This document shows positions 53,601-55,199 of a stretch of DNA of 64,000 nucleotides, one piece after another; position 1 is the stretch's first letter, and every line of letters starts with the position of its first letter. The notes under the pieces were generated by a model, which saw only the letters and a list, made by a program, of their open reading frames with translations, had not been told where the DNA came from and did not search any database. The position numbers and the translations under genes were made by a program. Source of the DNA: Unio delphinus (taxonomy: Eukaryota; Mollusca; Bivalvia; Unionida; Unionidae); assembly GCA_029339505.1 (NCBI GenBank), contig JAQISU010000163.1, positions 1,798,001-1,862,000 on the forward strand, given 5' to 3'.

Positions 53601-54930
53601 ATTTTGCAAAAAAGAGATATAATCAACCGATATATTAAAGACAACTGCCATTCACACATGACACTGTGTTAGATGCAAAATAGCCAAGACTGAATTATAT
53701 CCAGGTCTACTTTATGACAGTATCTCACAAGTAAAATTCATCATTTGAAAACACATTCACTTGAGTGCAAGAAAGAAACTTTTTTGTCTGATTTTATCTG
53801 TAAACTGCATTATCAAGAATCATGTAGCGCAGTTTATTTAGTTAAATAGTTATAGATAAAAAAACATAATTTACCATTTGATACATTTTTTTTCATTTCC
53901 TCAATGTTCTCATCGTCCAATGAGACTAACTTAAATGGCTCCTTTTCCTGGACTATACAGGTCTTATAAAGGCTTGGAACACAACCACTCTGTGTGGAAG
54001 AGTAATGAAATTTCTGAAAAATAATATATTTACAAACATATACAAATGCGAGCAAAATTTTTTGCTTAATAGGACAATTTTAAAGATAGAAACATGACCA
54101 TTTCCCTGTTGTTGTCTGCTTGCAGCAATTTAAATGGGCCTGTTTTGCTACAAACATAAGAATACTAGTGTGTGCAATGTGACGCATATGCTGAACTATT
54201 ACCGTATACTCTGAACTATGTTGCTTTGCTCATATAAATGTGTGCAAAATAACACTCAAATATAAGTTTAATGACGACTTTGGAGAAAAAAATAATTTGC
54301 ATCTTTTATTTCACAATTCTTCTATTTATATATCTTCTCTCTTTTTCATTCATTCAATCATTTTATTCTGACGTCTACTATTTTAGTTATGACTTGTGTG
54401 CATGTTTATTCCATTGTTTCATTGTTCATTGAATTTTTATTTTAAGACAATATTGAAACTTAACATAACTCTAGCATTGTGTGCGACATAACTTGATTGG
54501 TGTGTGTCATGACATGATCAGGGTGCGACATGACCGTGTACCTTAGGGCAACTCTGGTCACAGAAATCATAAATTAATAAATGGAATGACTAAGTTGTGT
54601 GCATATATGATCACATTAAAGATTTTCGTTACTGAAACGTGAAATCAGTTGGGGTACAATTCGATTCTTTTGTGCAAAAACTAGATGCAAAGGAAGACAG
54701 AAAACGGGAGAACCGTTCAAAATGTTTACGTTATTTGTACCGATCAAATGAGCACACAACTAATCAACCGATATATGTAACAACTATCAAAATTAATACT
54801 CAACCGATATGTGTAACGCCTCATCGGTGCACAGCACTATCTCATCATTATCTGACCAAAAAAGAGCTTCTTTTGCACATATTAAAGAACTGTAGTGTTC
54901 TACTTGAAATTTGGTCGCCATTTTGTCCAT
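2652..54930 (-). CDS. GTF3C4: GTF3C4-like gene (TFIIIC 90-kDa subunit), whole span, 3' end outside window
   Basis: Gene span; exons are listed separately. TFIIIC90 is the beta-propeller subunit of general transcription factor IIIC, a nuclear factor that binds tRNA-type promoters and helps load TFIIIB and RNA polymerase III. Fourteen minus-strand exons with AG acceptors and GT (once GC) donors join in phase through exon 13, giving about 460 residues, plus about 50 in exon 14. The family is about 800 residues, so roughly the last third is missing to the left. Typical features are WS(P/D) blade motifs (ALFWSDNDE, CGAAWSPSG, VIDWSPEV) and blade strands such as ILASLSTDHRVAV, SVLAVGMKSGHIILW and GLFAVGYLDGTVSV. 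The identity rests on recalled family style without a database search; another WD40-like nuclear protein is the main alternative. Introns run from 270 bp to 11.6 kb. Confidence 0.72.
3075..3153 (-). CDS. GTF3C4: GTF3C4-like exon 13 (donor uncertain)
   Basis: Acceptor TATTTTCAG; reads LCILATYQHSSVDLTELFNR then WFTDET, phase 0 in as required by exon 12. The nearest donor ACAG|GTTCAC is weak and leaves phase 1, which does not fit exon 14 (phase 0). The frame stays open to about 2990, so the true donor may be further on, or a short exon may be missing. Confidence 0.55.
3285..4390. repeat. Minisatellite, 37-bp unit with 74-bp higher-order form
   Basis: Unit around TGTCCATTATGTACAGTATG and TCTGTAATGCCAGTAAG. 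From about 4010 two variants alternate (…GTACAGTATGTC… and …GTACAGAAAATC…), giving a 74-bp dimer. Confidence 0.88.
4525..4790. repeat. Minisatellite, about 81-bp unit, three copies
   Basis: Unit around TGTATGCTCAGATGTACTCT and GTTGAATCTGGAGAAGGTTT. The period is a multiple of three, hence the open frame at 4539-4721. Confidence 0.85.
4880..5060. repeat. Degenerate repeat, about 60-bp unit, three copies
   Basis: Units share TGTTGGGATTGATGTGAA and GTCAAGCAGTATGACACATA. Confidence 0.7.
5370..5735. repeat. Tandem array, about 57-60 bp unit
   Basis: Units contain ACAAGCAGACCAAAACATAA and AACAACAGACAAGCAT. The minus 163-codon frame here is a repeat artefact rich in Phe, Cys and Leu. Confidence 0.82.
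5740..6010. repeat. Member of the same dispersed AAGATGG/CCATGGTGACC repeat
   Basis: TGGCTGCCATGGTGGCCATT, GATCACCATGGTAACCATAC and CATCCTAAGAAGTCTT are shared with 48550-49320. Confidence 0.6.
6010..6470. repeat. Minisatellite, 35-38 bp unit
   Basis: Unit around AAATCCCAGACAGATGTGAC and TTTCTGTTCAAGAGGAG, with a shorter variant lacking GAGG. Confidence 0.85.
6640..7205. repeat. Minisatellite, 49-bp unit, about 11 copies
   Basis: Unit ACAAGACCTAACTACATCAA then AATATAATGTTCTCTGATTT and TCTACAGGT. The most regular array in the window. Confidence 0.9.
7478..7683 (+). repeat. DIRS copy A left inverted terminal repeat
   Basis: Begins with GCAAATTTTTTAGTAAATTA, then a segment (GTGTCGCTTCTTTAG at its inner end) that returns inverted at 13970-14598. 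The outermost 50 bp differ from the right end, as in other DIRS elements. Confidence 0.85.
7742..7840. repeat. DIRS copy A internal complementary region
   Basis: The left half is the reverse complement of the element's left tip (GGAGAAACATAATTTACTAA). The right half is the reverse complement of its right tip (TTTAAATACGTTCCCCGATC). The two meet at GCTTTCTCC, which defines the circle junction and so the element ends. Confidence 0.85.
8120..9160 (-). pseudogene. DIRS copy A tyrosine recombinase remnant
   Basis: The recombinase integrates the circular DNA intermediate. The core-binding part is readable at 8770-9042 (RISRARRPSTLKVYEGKWHV). The catalytic domain start is at 8421-8612 with SACRVSELHVLS, holding the first catalytic Arg. 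The C-terminal part is readable at about 8150-8300 (QALASWLKWVIRSAYSED) but contains a stop. The expected HxxR and final Tyr are not recognisable. Stops between the segments make it non-functional. Confidence 0.75.
9161..9928 (-). pseudogene. DIRS copy A RNase H and linker
   Basis: RNase H removes RNA from RNA:DNA hybrids during reverse transcription. Visible motifs are CSATSTYGWGAHL (first Asp replaced by Ala), HINLSEITAV (Glu), IMSDNFVVV (Asp) and FGRLNVLADTLSS (last Asp). The reading frame then shifts by one and continues as HTEWSLHQSDFLPVDTLWGR and PDPEAWVVDARSISWEGLW, the linker usual between RNase H and recombinase in DIRS elements. Confidence 0.8.
9962..10560 (-). pseudogene. DIRS copy A reverse transcriptase
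   Basis: Palm fragments in minus frames: SLDMTDAHF near 10508 (first catalytic Asp region), YQFQVIPFGLNLSPWA and VYLDDIL at 10228-10434 (YLDD active site), then NWIKSDLCPIRIFG and DLNLVRLPR in the thumb at 9962-10219. Several frameshifts break it. Confidence 0.8.
10561..11060. other. DIRS copy A, segment missing from copy B
   Basis: Contains the N-terminal side of reverse transcriptase in decayed form, a short (TA)n run at 10655-10677 and G/A-rich sequence. Copy B lacks most of 10510-11220 relative to copy A. Confidence 0.5.
11061..11640 (-). pseudogene. DIRS copy A gag C-terminal part
   Basis: Minus frame LDLTSLAIF ... VVNRAAHHSMTNALTASANF, matching the copy B frame at 39968-40306. This is the gag-like, nucleic-acid-packaging region in front of reverse transcriptase. 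A run of 18-19 T at about 11537-11555 and stops interrupt it. Confidence 0.55.
11835..13103 (-). pseudogene. DIRS copy A gag-like N-terminal region with 81-bp repeat
   Basis: Starts with a frame around VDNEGMNGKMGVGNVEMEEI then CKFHRRSVHGFRACKSG at 12900-13103, ends at a TAA where copy B has CAA, and reads on as LDPFYYAFSPAIQPAVQPTP in the same frame. A Pro/Gln/Ser/Thr-rich repeat of 27 residues follows (core AQMAPVVQPTFQPASTGTG). The opposite-strand and shifted frames here are artefacts of the 81-bp period. Confidence 0.6.
12427..12800. repeat. 81-bp minisatellite in DIRS copy A gag
   Basis: About four and a half tandem units carrying CCGGTGCCATTTGGGCTGAA and GATGCCGGCTGGAAGGT. The period is a multiple of three, so all six frames stay open. 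It is GC-rich compared with the rest of the window. Confidence 0.9.
13050..13745. repeat. DIRS copy A leader with about 180-bp imperfect tandem repeats
   Basis: Repeated blocks share AATTCAGCACGCTATTAAGT, CGTAACTAACGGAGGAAGCG and GTCTACTGAAACG. It lies between the 5' terminal repeat and gag, so it is probably the element's leader or internal promoter region. No coding frame is convincing. Confidence 0.75.
13957..14598 (-). repeat. DIRS copy A right inverted terminal repeat (split)
   Basis: Two parts, 13957-14032 and 14487-14598, together match the left repeat inverted. They are separated by the 454-bp insertion listed next. Ends at AAAGGAGAAA. Confidence 0.85.
14033..14486. mobile_element. 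454-bp short DNA element inside the DIRS copy A terminal repeat
   Basis: The uninterrupted sequence is known from the left repeat and from copy B. The insertion is flanked by ATATG on both sides (14028-14032 and 14487-14491), a 5-bp target duplication. The ends carry an imperfect inverted repeat around CACAATTAAT. No coding frame. A MITE of unknown superfamily. Confidence 0.65.
14776..14827 (-). CDS. GTF3C4: GTF3C4-like exon 12 (small)
   Basis: A 52-bp exon: acceptor ACTTGCAG, donor ACTAAG|GTAAGG. AG+G gives Arg, then SSSYYDHLDIEMRNPTK, phase 0 out. The phases on both sides match, which supports so small an exon. DIRS copy A begins about 180 bp downstream in intron 12. Confidence 0.72.
15220..16362. 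mobile_element. Decayed short DIRS-like element with ITRs and internal complementary region
   Basis: In intron 11. Left end at 15225-15430 contains AATCATAATACATTAGGAG, CTACCTCGC and CCTATGTGGTGGTCAGG. The right end at 16255-16362 gives this inverted (CCACCACATAGGATTGGGTA). At 15511-15602 is a junction in which the inverse of the left tip (TTATGATTGAGTATGTATTC) meets the inverse of the right tip (TTTTTCAAATACGTTACCCA). The same layout occurs in copies A and B, and some end blocks are related to theirs. Only about 1.1 kb with no coding frame: a non-autonomous or deleted relative. Confidence 0.6.
16375..16555. repeat. Short tandem repeat, 14-bp-type unit
   Basis: GTGTGTAAGTATTGGTGTGT pattern with TATTAG and TATGGG variants. 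Confidence 0.85.
16907..17248 (-). mobile_element. tRNA-derived SINE with long (CA)n tail
   Basis: Flanked by a perfect 10-bp target duplication TACATTGCTG (16897-16906 and 17249-17258). The body matches the SINE at 45716 (CTAACACTAACCTCTTAATG, GATGTCTAACACCGGGGC). The tail on minus is the (CA)n that appears as (TG)n at 16905-16953. The A box is partly lost. Confidence 0.82.
17500..17617 (-). CDS. GTF3C4: GTF3C4-like exon 11
   Basis: Acceptor AATTTCAG, donor CTACAG|GTATGTTT. A+AT gives Asn, then ISVSCSKSSYSINIDE and NHLWSCQGIALSKHALFMMA VYR across the joint (W...GIALS...MAV, the late-propeller pattern of this family). Phase 1 in, phase 2 out. Confidence 0.78.
17765..18140. repeat. Tandem array of about 30-46 bp units in intron 10
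   Basis: Units TACAATGTATAATGGTAACA and TACAATGTACATGTATAATG. Accounts for the two overlapping minus open frames (Tyr/Cys/His-rich). Confidence 0.85.
18685..18890 (+). mobile_element. LINE 3' tail fragment (plus)
   Basis: Matches 29745-29930 (TAATGTTT..., TTCTAATTTCAT, AAGTGCTTAGAGCTTCTAAA, CACTATACAAAGTCCTCGTT). A 5'-truncated tail of the same family. Confidence 0.75.
18864..19058. repeat. About 99-bp tandem duplication
   Basis: TCATTAAACAAAATTTAAAG to GGCCACCACTGATGACA occurs twice. The first copy follows the LINE tail and the second copy includes its last bases, so the duplication happened after LINE insertion. Confidence 0.8.
19075..19700. repeat. Dispersed/tandem family, about 78-bp units, with AAGATGG blocks
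   Basis: Units share TTTTTACTTAGGACCAACTA, ACATTAGAAGTCATT and CCCATGTCAATAT. Related to 5740-6010 and 48550-49310. Confidence 0.78.
19945..20250. repeat. 51-bp minisatellite, left part
   Basis: Unit GACAATGATAACTTTGTCTT then TGTTCTATGCCATCAAGATT. The period is a multiple of three, so a 135-codon frame stays open; no protein is implied. Confidence 0.9.
20255..20492 (-). mobile_element. LINE 3' tail fragment (minus) inserted in a minisatellite
   Basis: AAT repeats then GAGGACTTTGTATAGGGCCT, on through AACAGGTGAGTCTTAAGAC, matching the LINE at 24735-24940. The same 51-bp minisatellite continues on both sides, so the LINE tail landed in the array. Confidence 0.78.
20493..21335. repeat. 51-bp minisatellite, right part
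   Basis: Same unit, with GTTGTATGCCATAAAGATTA variants and a subfamily GCCAGAATAATTACTACAGT. The open frames of 241 and 152 codons are artefacts. Separated from the left part by the LINE tail. Confidence 0.9.
21680..21765. repeat. 42-bp tandem duplication near exon 10
   Basis: ACTTGTGCTAACAGATGGTT/ATCTTGTGCTAACAGATGGT followed by GGATGGAGAGATAGT, two copies. Confidence 0.75.
21848..21934 (-). CDS. GTF3C4: GTF3C4-like exon 10
   Basis: Acceptor TTTTTTATAG, donor AAGA|GTATGTTT. G+GA gives Gly, then FCHRDGVIVMSSADGMIQRL and TVDGTDEK. The VIVMSSADGMIQRL pattern is a blade strand pair. Phase 1 in and out. Confidence 0.78.
22005..22660. repeat. 47-bp minisatellite in intron 9, about 13 copies
   Basis: Unit TGTCTACATATGTCAATTTG then ACACTTGTATGAATTACACT and AATAAAG. 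TTGACAC and TTCACAC variants are interspersed. Confidence 0.9.
22661..23182. other. Intron 9 remainder
   Basis: Unique-looking AT-rich sequence with no coding frame, repeat or element that I recognise. Confidence 0.5.
23183..23315 (-). CDS. GTF3C4: GTF3C4-like exon 9
   Basis: Acceptor CCATTCAG, donor ACAG|GTAAATG. Codes for 44 residues (LQCDVLFVNKESYILAHAI ... LYTLAENTLPGT) with a hydrophobic propeller strand SYILAHAIAV. Phase 0 in, phase 1 out. Confidence 0.78.
23316..24084. other. Intron 8 3'-side stretch (host sense)
   Basis: Very AT-rich, with runs of T and A and TAATTAATTAAT at 23590-23610. Nothing functional seen. Confidence 0.5.
24085..24450. repeat. 36-bp minisatellite in intron 8
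   Basis: Unit CTAAATGTACCATTTTGTCC then ACATGACTAGCTAAAG. The 116-codon minus frame (HVDKMVHLALAS repeats) arises from a period divisible by three. Confidence 0.88.
25286..26246 (-). pseudogene. LINE reverse transcriptase frames
   Basis: Two open segments, 25286-25711 and 25932-26246. Motif A region FETIDHD, active site YADD and the downstream NKLQMNDDKTEAILI are visible. About 120 bp (TACGTCAACTGGGCTGGAGT onward) are repeated at about 25802 and 25945, which breaks the frame between motif A and YADD. Confidence 0.8.
26289..27026 (-). pseudogene. LINE endonuclease-RT linker frame (245 codons)
   Basis: Open frame with WYSSVRDQLRTAKRHRRKAE, FANFFNDKVQTIRDSLDST, SAPKSCALDPIPTSLLLECL and FPSFFKTAIVKPLLKKPTLD, the standard stretch leading into reverse transcriptase in this class. 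Confidence 0.8.
27440..27600. repeat. 43-bp array starting at the exon 8 splice donor
   Basis: Unit GAATCTATATGGTATGTAAT then GTGAATGTATATGGTAATAA. On minus the first unit begins with the donor GTACATACCATATAG, and later units read TTACATACCATATAG. Confidence 0.82.
27601..27749 (-). CDS. GTF3C4: GTF3C4-like exon 8
   Basis: Acceptor GTGTTTTAG, donor GAAAAG|GTACATACC. The joining codon is Gly (G+GT). The exon reads VFGLFAVGYLDGTVSVVQMD ... then an acidic loop and VSCMCWVRCEK, about 50 residues, phase 0 out. It sits between two LINE copies in opposite orientation and directly beside a 43-bp tandem array that starts at its donor. Confidence 0.8.
28190..29935 (+). mobile_element. Second copy of the same LINE, opposite orientation, in intron 7
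   Basis: Begins at the segment matching SAPKSCALDPIPTS (here KSCELDPIPTSLLLECLEP) and runs through motif A debris to the C-terminal frames (ISAICKYLDATKTLVCSLVL, AYTPARYLRSSSDNR), ending in GCGCTATGCAAAGTCCTCAT and ATT repeats. Many stops. Split by a 463-bp DNA element at 28719-29181; further sequence between motif A and the C-terminal part is deleted. Confidence 0.82.
28719..29181. mobile_element. 463-bp TA-inserting MITE inside the LINE copy
   Basis: The intact LINE copy shows CTACTTAGTCAACAGG. Here TA is duplicated on both sides (28717-28718 and 29182-29183). The ends are imperfect inverted repeats (CCATATTTTAAGGCCTACAA and, inverted, CTGTATTTTCTGGCATATAA), each followed by AAGTC. TA duplication fits a Tc1/mariner or pogo-type transposase supplied in trans. 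Confidence 0.8.
30346..30541. repeat. 88-bp tandem duplication covering the exon 7 donor
   Basis: Shared blocks ACATACATCTCCATACACCT, AATACGGAATGGG, AGTGAAGGAACAAT and GTTCTTACCTTTC. The last block is the donor complement and occurs at 30521 (used) and 30433 (decoy). Confidence 0.85.
30529..30605 (-). CDS. GTF3C4: GTF3C4-like exon 7
   Basis: Acceptor TTAATGAATAG, donor TTGAAAG|GTAAGAAC. GA plus G gives Glu, then TECQIVGTVLPHCAVPSAFS and WCSLK, phase 1 out. The donor region is tandemly duplicated 88 bp into the intron (TCGAAAG|GTAAGAAC), leaving a perfect decoy donor. Confidence 0.75.
31633..31977. mobile_element. pogo/Tigger-like MITE, 345 bp
   Basis: TA on each side and inverted ends CAGTGGTCCC...GGGGACCACTG. 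In intron 6. A short plus frame inside (31808-32080) is not convincing. Confidence 0.75.
32496..33312. mobile_element. Short DNA element with ACATGCCAACC inverted ends, 817 bp
   Basis: Left end ACATGCCAACC, right end GGTTGGCATGT. Near both ends are GCGTAAT and AAAAAGCATAATCC blocks. No transposase frame. Superfamily unknown; no clear target duplication. Confidence 0.55.
33553..33676 (-). CDS. GTF3C4: GTF3C4-like exon 6
   Basis: Acceptor TTTTATAG, donor GA|GTAAGTT. G from exon 5 plus TA makes Val, then IDWSPEVYREADTSKK and YSVLAVGMKSGHIILWKI, a WSP turn followed by a blade strand with the LAVG...SGHI pattern usual in this family. Phase 1 in, phase 2 out. Confidence 0.8.
34200..36860 (+). pseudogene. 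Decayed coding debris, possibly from a virus-like element with a double-jelly-roll capsid
   Basis: Plus-strand frames broken by stops. 34230-34620 reads like a Gln/Lys-rich helical protein in shifting frames (KILQELPAEIAFAQQQLQQV). 35368-35613 is open for 81 codons with CVIPLSHIFKFCLHVKNVIF, reminiscent of double jelly-roll-like capsid proteins found in eukaryotic genomes as Polinton- or virus-like integrations. 35847-36000 is a hydrophobic Ala/Ile/Val/Thr-rich frame, and 36440-36510 has DGTPNWTVVGIPIGSYELSK. No polymerase, integrase or terminal repeats are visible. The assignment is tentative; no restored protein is proposed. Confidence 0.4.
34622..34885 (-). mobile_element. LINE endonuclease-region fragment
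   Basis: Near copy of 27069-27320 (TTGTTAGGTTTTCTTGAATG, GCAAGTTCGTGGAATACAAG). An isolated internal fragment without a 3' tail; it lies next to the virus-like debris. Confidence 0.7.
37037..37242 (+). repeat. DIRS copy B left inverted terminal repeat
   Basis: Starts GCAAATTTTGTAGTAAATTA. Matches 43984-44169 inverted, apart from the last 50 bp at the tips. Confidence 0.88.
37302..37399. repeat. DIRS copy B internal complementary region
   Basis: The inverse of the left tip (GAGAAACATAATTTACTACA) is fused to the inverse of the right tip (CTCCTTTGAATACGTTCCCC). Confidence 0.88.
37650..38640 (-). pseudogene. DIRS copy B tyrosine recombinase remnant
   Basis: Core-binding part RISRARRPSTLKVYEGKWHV lies in the same open frame as the RNase H fragment to its right. 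The catalytic Arg segment SACRVSELHVLS is at 37981-38172. A run of about 27 T at 38297-38323, against five in copy A, separates them and destroys the frame. Confidence 0.75.
38296..38324. repeat. Poly(T) expansion in DIRS copy B
   Basis: About 27 T where copy A has five (8736-8740). Located in the recombinase region. Confidence 0.9.
38353..39337 (-). pseudogene. DIRS copy B RNase H-linker-recombinase frame (322 codons open)
   Basis: The longest undisturbed transposon frame in the window. Motifs: GTWVPGASPFHINLSEITAV, IMSDNIVVVPCL, then directly FRHTEWSLHQSDFLPIDT, PDPEAWVVDARSITWEGLW and the core-binding domain. The segment with the last RNase H Asp (FGRLNVLADTLS in copy A) is removed by a 49-bp deletion at about 39051-39061 with TGTGT at both borders. 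That deletion also brings RNase H and linker into one frame. Confidence 0.8.
39532..40050 (-). pseudogene. DIRS copy B reverse transcriptase fragment
   Basis: NWIKSDLCPIRI and LNLVRLLRVCDHP (thumb) at 39532-39756. HVPIPRVADILRCACRD near 39968-40040 is fused in frame to the gag C-terminus, because the first part of the polymerase was deleted. The YLDD area at about 39850 is frameshifted. Confidence 0.7.
39968..41278 (-). pseudogene. DIRS copy B gag C-terminal part
   Basis: Two frames: 40481-41278 with FKAAVEEIYRVLAPSECPPP and ALVDLDEGEETLSFRLLP, and 39968-40306 with LVRNVVATFSLLDLASLAIF and LNRAAHHSMANALTASANLD then LIRRDACL. The regular, helix-like sequence without catalytic motifs fits a DIRS gag. 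Confidence 0.6.
41170..41400. repeat. Outlying 81-bp repeat units in DIRS copy B
   Basis: Degenerate units of the gag minisatellite (GACCGGTGCCATATGGGCTG). The adjoining gag segment at 41400-41580 has a close counterpart in copy A at 11835-12030. Confidence 0.6.
41554..42842 (-). pseudogene. DIRS copy B gag-like N-terminal region
   Basis: N-terminal frame at 42606-42842 reads to ...MESMLDQLDPF and stops one codon later (TAA where copy A has TAT). The 27-residue Pro/Gln-rich repeat follows in the frame of 42029-42700. The two copies have complementary stops, which shows the ancestral frame ran through. Confidence 0.6.
41990..42530. repeat. 81-bp minisatellite in DIRS copy B gag
   Basis: About six and a half units, two more than copy A, with the same core CCGGTGCCATTTGGGCTGAA. 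Explains the overlapping plus-strand open frames. Confidence 0.9.
42790..43770. repeat. DIRS copy B leader, imperfect tandem repeats
   Basis: Same blocks as copy A (AATTCAGCACGCTATTAAGT, CTAACGGAGGAAG), but a unit of about 240 bp from 42820 is repeated again at about 43110-43350. Confidence 0.75.
43984..44169 (-). repeat. DIRS copy B right inverted terminal repeat
   Basis: Uninterrupted counterpart of the split repeat in copy A. Ends AAAGGAGAAA at 44169, about 120 bp from exon 5. Confidence 0.88.
44288..44384 (-). CDS. GTF3C4: GTF3C4-like exon 5
   Basis: Acceptor CTTTTCTAG, donor G|GTAAGT. Codes for 32 residues (VCDLSEMYLSQHPVQGEDFN ... YQAAAV), phase 0 in and 1 out. The right end of DIRS copy B lies only about 120 bp downstream of its donor, in intron 5. 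Confidence 0.75.
44420..44960. repeat. Degenerate tandem array, about 50-bp units, intron 4
   Basis: Units carry GAGTTAACAAG, CTTGCCAAT and AAAGATCTGTAGTTT. Old and eroded. Confidence 0.7.
45130..45510. repeat. 58-bp minisatellite, intron 4, about six copies
   Basis: Unit AAATGCATATTGTACCAAAT then CACAGAGAAACACAATAATA and CGAAGGAAACATGCAATA. Very uniform, so probably young. Confidence 0.9.
45716..46039 (-). mobile_element. tRNA-derived SINE, full length
   Basis: 11-bp target duplication CTGAAACCTGA (45705-45715 and 46040-46050). On minus the head has A box TGGCCTAGTGG and B box GGGTTTGACCCC, then a conserved core (CATTAAGAGGTTAGTGTTAG) and a 3' domain ending CTACATTAAAAAT. Same family as 16907-17248. 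Confidence 0.85.
46051..47929. other. Intron 4 centre
   Basis: No exon or known element found. A G/C-rich patch at 46360-46440 (GGGGGTTTGGGGGTACTCCC) stands out against the AT-rich surroundings and looks like a dispersed repeat fragment. A plus open frame at 46805-47050 has no recognisable motif. Confidence 0.45.
47930..48250. repeat. 37-bp array of GC-donor-like units abutting exon 4
   Basis: On plus the unit is AAATTATCATGTTTCCATTA then GTTATCTTGCCTTTATA. On minus each unit contains AAAGGCAAGATAAC, the same sequence as the exon 4 donor AAAAGGCAAGATTAC. About eight copies, in phase with the exon end. Confidence 0.88.
48250..48328 (-). CDS. GTF3C4: GTF3C4-like exon 4, followed by a GC splice donor
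   Basis: Acceptor TTCTTACAG. The first A completes an Arg codon with AG from exon 3, then CILASLSTDHRVAVHS and a tail ending DNKWKK. The exon must end at AAAAAG (48250) to join exon 5 as KWKK-VCDLSEMY in phase 0. The intron then begins GCAAGAT, a GC-AG intron. The intron side of this donor is the first unit of a 37-bp tandem array running to about 47930. Confidence 0.72.
48550..49320. repeat. Degenerate dispersed repeat with CAAGATGGCTGC blocks
   Basis: Units of about 110-120 bp with TTTCAAGATGGCTGC, CACCATATTGG, CTACA.ATCCTAA and ATGTCAATATGACTT motifs. Same family as 5740-6010 and 18930-19830. Confidence 0.7.
50040..50165. repeat. 60-bp tandem duplication, intron 3
   Basis: GAGACAGGCCAGTGATAGTT to TCACTTCATAGTGTA occurs twice, almost identical. 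Confidence 0.85.
50185..50292 (+). mobile_element. SINE 3' end, 5'-truncated
   Basis: CCCCAGTGCTAGACATCACT to AAAAAATCCTAATCACACAC, the 3' domain of the SINE at 45716 in plus orientation, with a short CA tail. Confidence 0.72.
50391..50511 (-). CDS. GTF3C4: GTF3C4-like exon 3
   Basis: Acceptor GTATTTCAG, donor AAAG|GTATAT. The incoming phase 1 G completes an Ala codon. The exon reads ELNRWCVDRALNPNLTSS ... then FCGAAWSPSGADQCE and leaves AG for the next exon. AAWSPSG is the propeller blade motif expected before the blade strand in exon 4. Confidence 0.75.
50589..50625. repeat. (AT)n microsatellite
   Basis: About 18 AT dinucleotides. Confidence 0.95.
50750..50936. repeat. Degenerate array interrupted by the 1.3-kb pogo-like element
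   Basis: GAGGTGCCCTTTATAAGCA-type units; they resume at 52257-52440 after the element. Confidence 0.65.
50937..52254. mobile_element. pogo/Tigger-like non-autonomous element, 1.3 kb
   Basis: TA on each side (50935-50936 and 52255-52256). Inverted ends CAGTGGGACCCCACTATAAC and, from the right, CAGTGGGACCCCGCTATAAC. Further CTATAA/CCCGG blocks near both ends are shared. No transposase frame; only scattered short frames. Inserted into a degenerate tandem array with GGTGCCCTTTATAAG units on both sides. Confidence 0.8.
52440..53874. other. Intron 2
   Basis: Mostly AT-rich unique sequence. 52460-52600 contains GGGGATCTCAAACTCAAACC and GCAGGCCGCATG, which look like the ends of a hAT-type repeat, but I could not fix borders. 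Confidence 0.4.
53875..54013 (-). CDS. GTF3C4: GTF3C4-like exon 2
   Basis: Acceptor TTTTTCAG, donor G|GTAAATT. Codes for 46 residues plus one base (KFHYSSTQSGCVPSLYK ... EEMKKNVSN), with an acidic stretch SLDDENIEEM. Phase 0 in, phase 1 out. An extra small exon between exons 1 and 2 cannot be excluded, because both borders are phase 0. Confidence 0.68.
54761..54820. repeat. 36-bp duplication covering the exon 1 donor
   Basis: TCAACCGATATATGTAAC and TCAACCGATATGTGTAAC, with intervening AAATTAATACT. The second copy of the donor GTTGA follows ATATCG at 54769. Confidence 0.75.
54805..54930 (-). CDS. GTF3C4: GTF3C4-like exon 1 (start codon)
   Basis: Codes for 42 residues beginning MDKMATKFQVEHYSS and including ALFWSDNDEIVLCTDEALHI, the first propeller strand pair (WSD motif). 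The chosen ATG at 54930 has A at -3 and G at +4. A second ATG nine bases on (CAAAATGGCG) is equally good. An in-frame ATG upstream at 54960 could add ten residues. The donor after TCG is GTTGAG, weaker than consensus, and a near copy of it lies 36 bp further into the intron. The exon ends in phase 0, matching exon 2. Confidence 0.65.
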
Positions 54931-55010
54931 TTTGCCGAACTCCACAATGAAACGTAGCATATGATTGGTTATAATAAGATACCCAGAAAAATCATGCTTT
55001 GAACTGTAAA
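54931..55010 (-). promoter_or_regulatory. Probable promoter / 5' UTR of the GTF3C4-like gene
   Basis: Just upstream of the start codon the minus strand has a CCAAT box (ATTGG on plus at 54964-54968) and an AT-rich TTATTATAA. The start region AAAATGGCGACC resembles a YY1 site over the initiator ATG, a common arrangement in housekeeping genes. Position of the transcription start is inferred; no TATA spacing can be confirmed. Confidence 0.35.
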
Positions 55011-55074
55011 CGAAATAATTATCCGGAAAACTGTTTGAGTAAAAAAAAAAAAAAAAATGAAGGTACAGTTACAT

Positions 55075-55196
55075 TGTGTATGTATGTATGTATGTATGTA
55101 TGTATGTATGTATGTATGTATGTATGTATGTATGTATGTATGTATGTATGTATGTATGTATGTATGTATGTATGTATGTATGTATGTATGTATGTA
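55075..55196. repeat. (ATGT)n microsatellite, about 120 bp
   Basis: About 30 TGTA units. The period of four gives open frames of Met-Tyr-Val-Cys on plus and Tyr-Ile-His-Thr on minus. Confidence 0.97.
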
Positions 55197-55199
55197 TAT

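Noticed and set aside
53834..54055. Separate small gene with ATG at 54055
   Set aside because: The frame upstream of 54013 is intronic; the acceptor TTTTTCAG and phase joining to exon 3 show it is exon 2.
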